A DNA stretch of 64,000 nt. It comes from Aquilutibacter rugosus. GTDB lineage: Bacteria; Pseudomonadota; Gammaproteobacteria; Xanthomonadales; Xanthomonadaceae. The stretch is taken from contig NZ_JAZHBO010000002.1 in the NCBI RefSeq assembly GCF_036541335.1, positions 868,001 through 932,000 on the forward strand. Direction: 5' to 3'. Below, one piece after another: positions 60,907-64,000 of the stretch. A program made the position numbers and the translations under genes. A model generated the notes under the pieces. It saw nothing but the letters and a program-made list of their open reading frames with translations, was not told where the DNA came from and did not search any database. Numbering within the stretch: the stretch's first letter is position 1; each line of letters begins with the position of its first letter.

Positions 60907-62574
60907 GTGTTGCGACAGACCGTTCTCGTTTTAGCCCTTACTCTGGCCACCGGCGCAGCAACTGCGCAGACGTGGTCGGTAGAGGACCGCAAGTTGCCGG
61001 AGATGGGTTCCTCGGCGGCGCAGCTACTGACGCCCGCCAAACGCGTCGAATACGGCAGCATGATGCTGGCGCAGATGCGGCACTACAACCTGGTCCTCGA
61101 CGACCCGATGCTGGACCGCTGGTTGTCCGGCACGGGTGCCAATCTGGGCAAGCACAGTGCGCGTCCGGCCGATTCCTTCCGCTTCTTTCTGCTGCGCGAT
61201 CGGCAGATCAACGCGTTTGCCACACTCGGCGGCTATATCGGCGTCAACTCCGGCCTGGTGCTGGCGGCGCAGAATGAGGACGAAGTGGCCTCAGTGCTCG
61301 GACACGAAGTCGCGCACGTCACACAAGACCATGTGTTGCGCTCGGTAGAGCGCTCGCAACGCGATCAGCTGCCGGTGTTGCTGGCCATGCTGGGCGCCAT
61401 TGCGGCCGCTCAGGCCGGCGGCAACAGCTCGGGCAATGCCGCCATGGCCATCATGACCGGCGCGATGGGACTGGCGCAGCAGCGACAGATCAACTACACC
61501 CGTTCGGGCGAGCAGGAGGCCGATCGCATTGGTATGCAGACACTGATCCGCAGCGGATATAACGCCAACGCGATGGCCGAGTTCTTTGCGACACTGCAAA
61601 ATCGCATGCGCGCCAACTCTGCCAACTATTACGGCGAAGAGCCGCCCGAATATCTGATGACCCACCCGGTCACCACCAACCGGATCTCCGATGCCCGTGC
61701 ACTGGCCCAGCAATACATGGCCGACCCCGCAAAACTGAAAACGGGCGCTCCGATTGGTGCAGGCATCGGCAACACCAACTCTCTGCTGCCCAGCAGTTTG
61801 AGGGTCAGCAGTACCGCTATGGCCGCAGCCACCGCGGCCGCGAGCGCGAGTTCGGGGCCGCGCGGTGGCGACTTTGCCTTCGCCAAGGAACGTTTGCGGG
61901 TTCTGAGTGAGGAACAACCCGGCAGCTCGCTGCGTGAATATCAGGCCATCGAAAAGCGTGGCGCGCTGACCGATGCGCAGCGCTACGGCAAGGCGGTGGC
62001 GCTCATGCGTGCCCAAGGCGGCGCAAATATAGCGCAAAGCATGGAATTGCTGCGGGGACTCGCCGGCGTTAACGCCGGCAATTTGTGGATTCGCATGGCC
62101 GAGGCGGAAAGCCTTAGTCGCTCGGGTCAGACCGGCGGCGGCGATGCCATTTACCTGCAACTTCTGCGTGAATATCCGGGCGATCGGGCCGTGAGTCTGA
62201 CCTATGCCGACTCGCTGACCAATCGGCAGAACAAGGCCTCAGCCCAGCAGGCTCTGCAGGTCTTGCGGCCGCTCGAGGACAAGCTGCCTGATGATCCGAT
62301 GTACTGGTTGAGCCTGGCTCGAGCCTATCAGGCAGCAGGAGATGAGGTCCGTGCCGGCCTGGCCTTCGCCGAGAATGCCTATGTGCGAGGCCTGACCGAA
62401 CAGGCACTGGTGCAGTACGAGACGATCAAACGGCGCACCGATCTGGACTACTATGCCCGCGCCCGAGCCGATGCCCGCATCGCCGAAATCAAACCGATGG
62501 TGCTGGAACTGCGGCGCCAGGGGCTCGAGGACCCCGACCTGCACGGTCGCAAGCAGGATCCGGACGGGTTCTGA
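60907..62574 (+). CDS. bepA: periplasmic M48 metalloprotease/chaperone BepA-like
   Basis: BepA (YfgC) is a periplasmic metalloprotease that helps LptD and BAM-assembled proteins mature. GTG start at 60907 gives 555 residues: a signal peptide (about 1-21), the M48 domain with HEVAH at 133-137 (His133, Glu134, His137) and downstream EQEAD containing the third zinc ligand, a long Ala-rich linker, and a TPR region (about 350-540). E. coli BepA is 487. It is divergent from grxC. Metal site and TPR layout match the family. Confidence 0.9.
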   Translation: MLRQTVLVLALTLATGAATAQTWSVEDRKLPEMGSSAAQLLTPAKRVEYGSMMLAQMRHYNLVLDDPMLDRWLSGTGANLGKHSARPADSFRFFLLRDRQINAFATLGGYIGVNSGLVLAAQNEDEVASVLGHEVAHVTQDHVLRSVERSQRDQLPVLLAMLGAIAAAQAGGNSSGNAAMAIMTGAMGLAQQRQINYTRSGEQEADRIGMQTLIRSGYNANAMAEFFATLQNRMRANSANYYGEEPPEYLMTHPVTTNRISDARALAQQYMADPAKLKTGAPIGAGIGNTNSLLPSSLRVSSTAMAAATAAASASSGPRGGDFAFAKERLRVLSEEQPGSSLREYQAIEKRGALTDAQRYGKAVALMRAQGGANIAQSMELLRGLAGVNAGNLWIRMAEAESLSRSGQTGGGDAIYLQLLREYPGDRAVSLTYADSLTNRQNKASAQQALQVLRPLEDKLPDDPMYWLSLARAYQAAGDEVRAGLAFAENAYVRGLTEQALVQYETIKRRTDLDYYARARADARIAEIKPMVLELRRQGLEDPDLHGRKQDPDGF

Positions 62575-62598
62575 CCCACCTCCATACGCTGAACGGCG

Positions 62599-62627
62599 CT
62601 GTCATACCTCTGTCACGAAACTGTAGT
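62599..62627 (+). promoter_or_regulatory. triple PhoB half-sites (Pho box) upstream of phoB
   Basis: CTGTCAT (62599), CTGTCAC (62610) and CTGTAGT (62621) are spaced exactly 11 bp apart, as PhoB dimers require; the first two make a near-consensus Pho box. A -10 box TATACT lies at 62630-62635, so the site overlaps the -35 region. This indicates phosphate-starvation autoregulation of phoB-phoR. Confidence 0.85.
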
Positions 62628-62662
62628 CTTATACTGGCACCTAGAGTTGCCGGTATTGACCA

Positions 62663-63358
62663 GTGCAAAAACGCATTCTGATTGTTGAAGACGAGGCTGC
62701 CATCCGTGACATGGTGGCCTTTGCTGTTCGTAAAGGGGAATACGAACCGGTGCTCGCTGCCGATGCCCGCGAGGCGCAAGCCGCCGTCGCCGACCGTGTT
62801 CCCGACCTGATCCTGCTCGATTGGATGCTGCCCGGCACCAGCGGCATTGAGTTGGCGCGCCGTTGGCGCAAAGACCAGATCACTCGCGATGTACCGATCA
62901 TCATGCTGACGGCCCGCGGCGAGGAGAACGACCGCGTTAACGGTCTGGAGGCCGGCGTCGACGACTACGTGGTCAAGCCCTTCTCGGCCCGCGAGCTGCT
63001 GGCACGGATCCGGGCAGTCCTGCGTCGTAGCCGCGATGACGAACCCGATGGCAGTGTCGAGGTAGGCCGTCTACGCATCGACGGTGCCGGTCACCGCGTG
63101 TACGCCGGCGATCAGCAGCTGCAGATCGGCCCGACCGAATATCGCCTGCTGCACTTTTTCATGACGCATGCGGAGCGCGTGTACTCGCGTTCGCAACTGC
63201 TGGATCACATCTGGGGTGGCAACGTCTATGTCGAAGAGCGGACCGTCGACGTCCACATCCGCCGCCTGCGGAAGACGCTAACGCCGTTCGGTGCTGAAGA
63301 CATGATCCAGACCGTGCGTGGCGCGGGGTATCGGTTCTCCGCATCGCCGATCGGATAA
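62663..63358 (+). CDS. phoB: phosphate regulon response regulator PhoB
   Basis: PhoB activates the phosphate-starvation regulon. A GTG start at 62663 gives 231 residues: receiver domain with Glu9-Asp10 acidic pocket and phospho-acceptor Asp53 (LLDWMLPG), Lys105-type VKPFS, and the winged-helix OmpR-type DNA-binding domain (about 130-228) with GPTEYRLLHFFMTH, RSQLLDHIWG and TVDVHIRRLRK. The E. coli protein is 229 residues. A triple Pho box precedes it. phoR starts 15 bp after. Confidence 0.97.
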   Translation: MQKRILIVEDEAAIRDMVAFAVRKGEYEPVLAADAREAQAAVADRVPDLILLDWMLPGTSGIELARRWRKDQITRDVPIIMLTARGEENDRVNGLEAGVDDYVVKPFSARELLARIRAVLRRSRDDEPDGSVEVGRLRIDGAGHRVYAGDQQLQIGPTEYRLLHFFMTHAERVYSRSQLLDHIWGGNVYVEERTVDVHIRRLRKTLTPFGAEDMIQTVRGAGYRFSASPIG

Positions 63359-63372
63359 ACGGGTCGACTTTA

Positions 63373-64000
63373 ATGCCTATCCGTTTGCGCCTGGCCTGGA
63401 ATCGTACGCTGCTGGAGCTGGCTCTGCTGGTGGTGGTGGCAACCGCCGTGGGCTATGCCGTCGGCTATCCGTGGCAGGCGCTGTCCGTCTCATTGCTCGG
63501 CGTCATCCTGTGGCATTACTGGCGACTGCGCGCGTTGCTGACCCGCCTGAGTGCTCGTCGCCGCGTGCCACCCAAAGTGCGCGAGGGCATCTGGCACGAA
63601 CTGGATCGCATGCTGTATCGCGGCCAATCCGAAACCCGTCACGGCAAGAAGCGTCTGGTACAGATGCTGCGCGCCTATCGGGCAACCGGTGCAGCCCTGC
63701 CCGACGCACTGCTGATTGTCGATCGCAAGACGCAACAGCTGATCTGGTTCAATCAGGCCGCACAACCGCTACTGGGTTTGCGCTATCCCGAGGACATTGA
63801 CCACAACGTCACGACCTCACTCCCATCTCTACCCCTGCGGCAAATGCTCGAAGAAGGCACTGCGAGTGAGCCGCGCGAAGTGCGATCGCCGGTAAATTCC
63901 GACATGACATTGAGCATTCGTCTGATTCCCTACTCCAAGGATCTGTGGATGCTGGTGGCGCGCGATGTCAGCCGACTGGTCCGTCTCGAGGAAATGCGCC
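63373..64000 (+). CDS. phoR: phosphate regulon sensor kinase PhoR (partial)
   Basis: PhoR senses phosphate limitation with the Pst system and phosphorylates PhoB. The ATG at 63373 gives 209 residues in the window; the right end cuts the gene. Two membrane segments lie at about 14-32 and 36-52 with little periplasm between, as in PhoR, followed by a PAS-like region (about 100-200). The last residues RDVSRLVRLEEMR lie just before the expected HisKA box. The histidine box and ATPase domain are outside the window. It follows phoB on the same strand after 14 bases. Confidence 0.93.
   Translation, partial: MPIRLRLAWNRTLLELALLVVVATAVGYAVGYPWQALSVSLLGVILWHYWRLRALLTRLSARRRVPPKVREGIWHELDRMLYRGQSETRHGKKRLVQMLRAYRATGAALPDALLIVDRKTQQLIWFNQAAQPLLGLRYPEDIDHNVTTSLPSLPLRQMLEEGTASEPREVRSPVNSDMTLSIRLIPYSKDLWMLVARDVSRLVRLEEMR

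Overview
The window is a stretch of gammaproteobacterial chromosome. The order of the housekeeping genes points to the Xanthomonadales/Lysobacterales: tRNA cluster-tig-clpP-clpX-lon-HU-tRNA-Val-tRNA-Asp-ppiD, sspB-sspA next to petCBA, miaB-phoH-ybeY-corC, a DUF3301 gene after nadC, two large TonB-dependent receptors and an NAD-type homodimeric isocitrate dehydrogenase. This placement is inference from gene order and protein character; no search was run. Base composition looks uniformly GC-rich and no prophage, transposase, rRNA or CRISPR array was seen.

Layout. 1-2356: start of a type IV secretion operon (virB2-virB3-virB4, minus strand, running off the left edge). 2574-6470: type IV pilus minor pilins in two blocks (fimT on plus; pilV-pilW-pilX-pilE on minus) separated by tRNA-Asn and a cation efflux gene, with no pilY1. 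6573-13198: ppnN, an Oar-like TonB-dependent receptor, MarC, an SDR-fold protein and grxD. 13300-18487: sodB, purEK, a Trm112-like gene, nadC, a DUF3301 gene, sspB and sspA. 18507-21954: the cytochrome bc1 operon and a lytic transglycosylase. 22107-28212: miaB-phoH-ybeY-corC-DUF4105-corA run. 28290-32307: an S9 peptidase divergent from a POT peptide transporter. 32358-32927: tRNA-Ser followed by a tandem duplication of its 3' end and terminator, which runs into the stop codon of a 56-residue membrane-protein gene. 33032-39454: DUF1993, a membrane methyltransferase, a divergent PP2C-fold protein, yafS-like-rnhA-dnaQ, gloB, an MltD-like lysozyme-fold protein and fabI. 39539-49292: an apparent 3-hydroxybutyrate-oligomer locus. 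49361-58992: ppiD, tRNAs, HU, lon, clpX, clpP, tig and a five-tRNA cluster. 59073-64000: NAD-isocitrate dehydrogenase, an AhpD-like protein, grxC, bepA, phoB and the start of phoR.

How genes fit together. The most distinctive region is 39539-49292. A lipoprotein 3-hydroxybutyrate oligomer hydrolase, a LuxR-type response regulator, a large hybrid kinase whose input domain is a sodium:solute symporter fold, a TonB-dependent receptor and a GntP-family permease lie side by side with no other genes between them. Together they could sense, capture, hydrolyse and import polyhydroxybutyrate breakdown products. The individual families are known; the coupling is a hypothesis. Other notable items are the tRNA-Ser duplication, a PP2C-like protein with several altered catalytic motifs, a split minor-pilin cluster without PilY1, a 17-bp palindrome over the likely sodB -10 box, and a phoB promoter with three evenly spaced PhoB half-sites.
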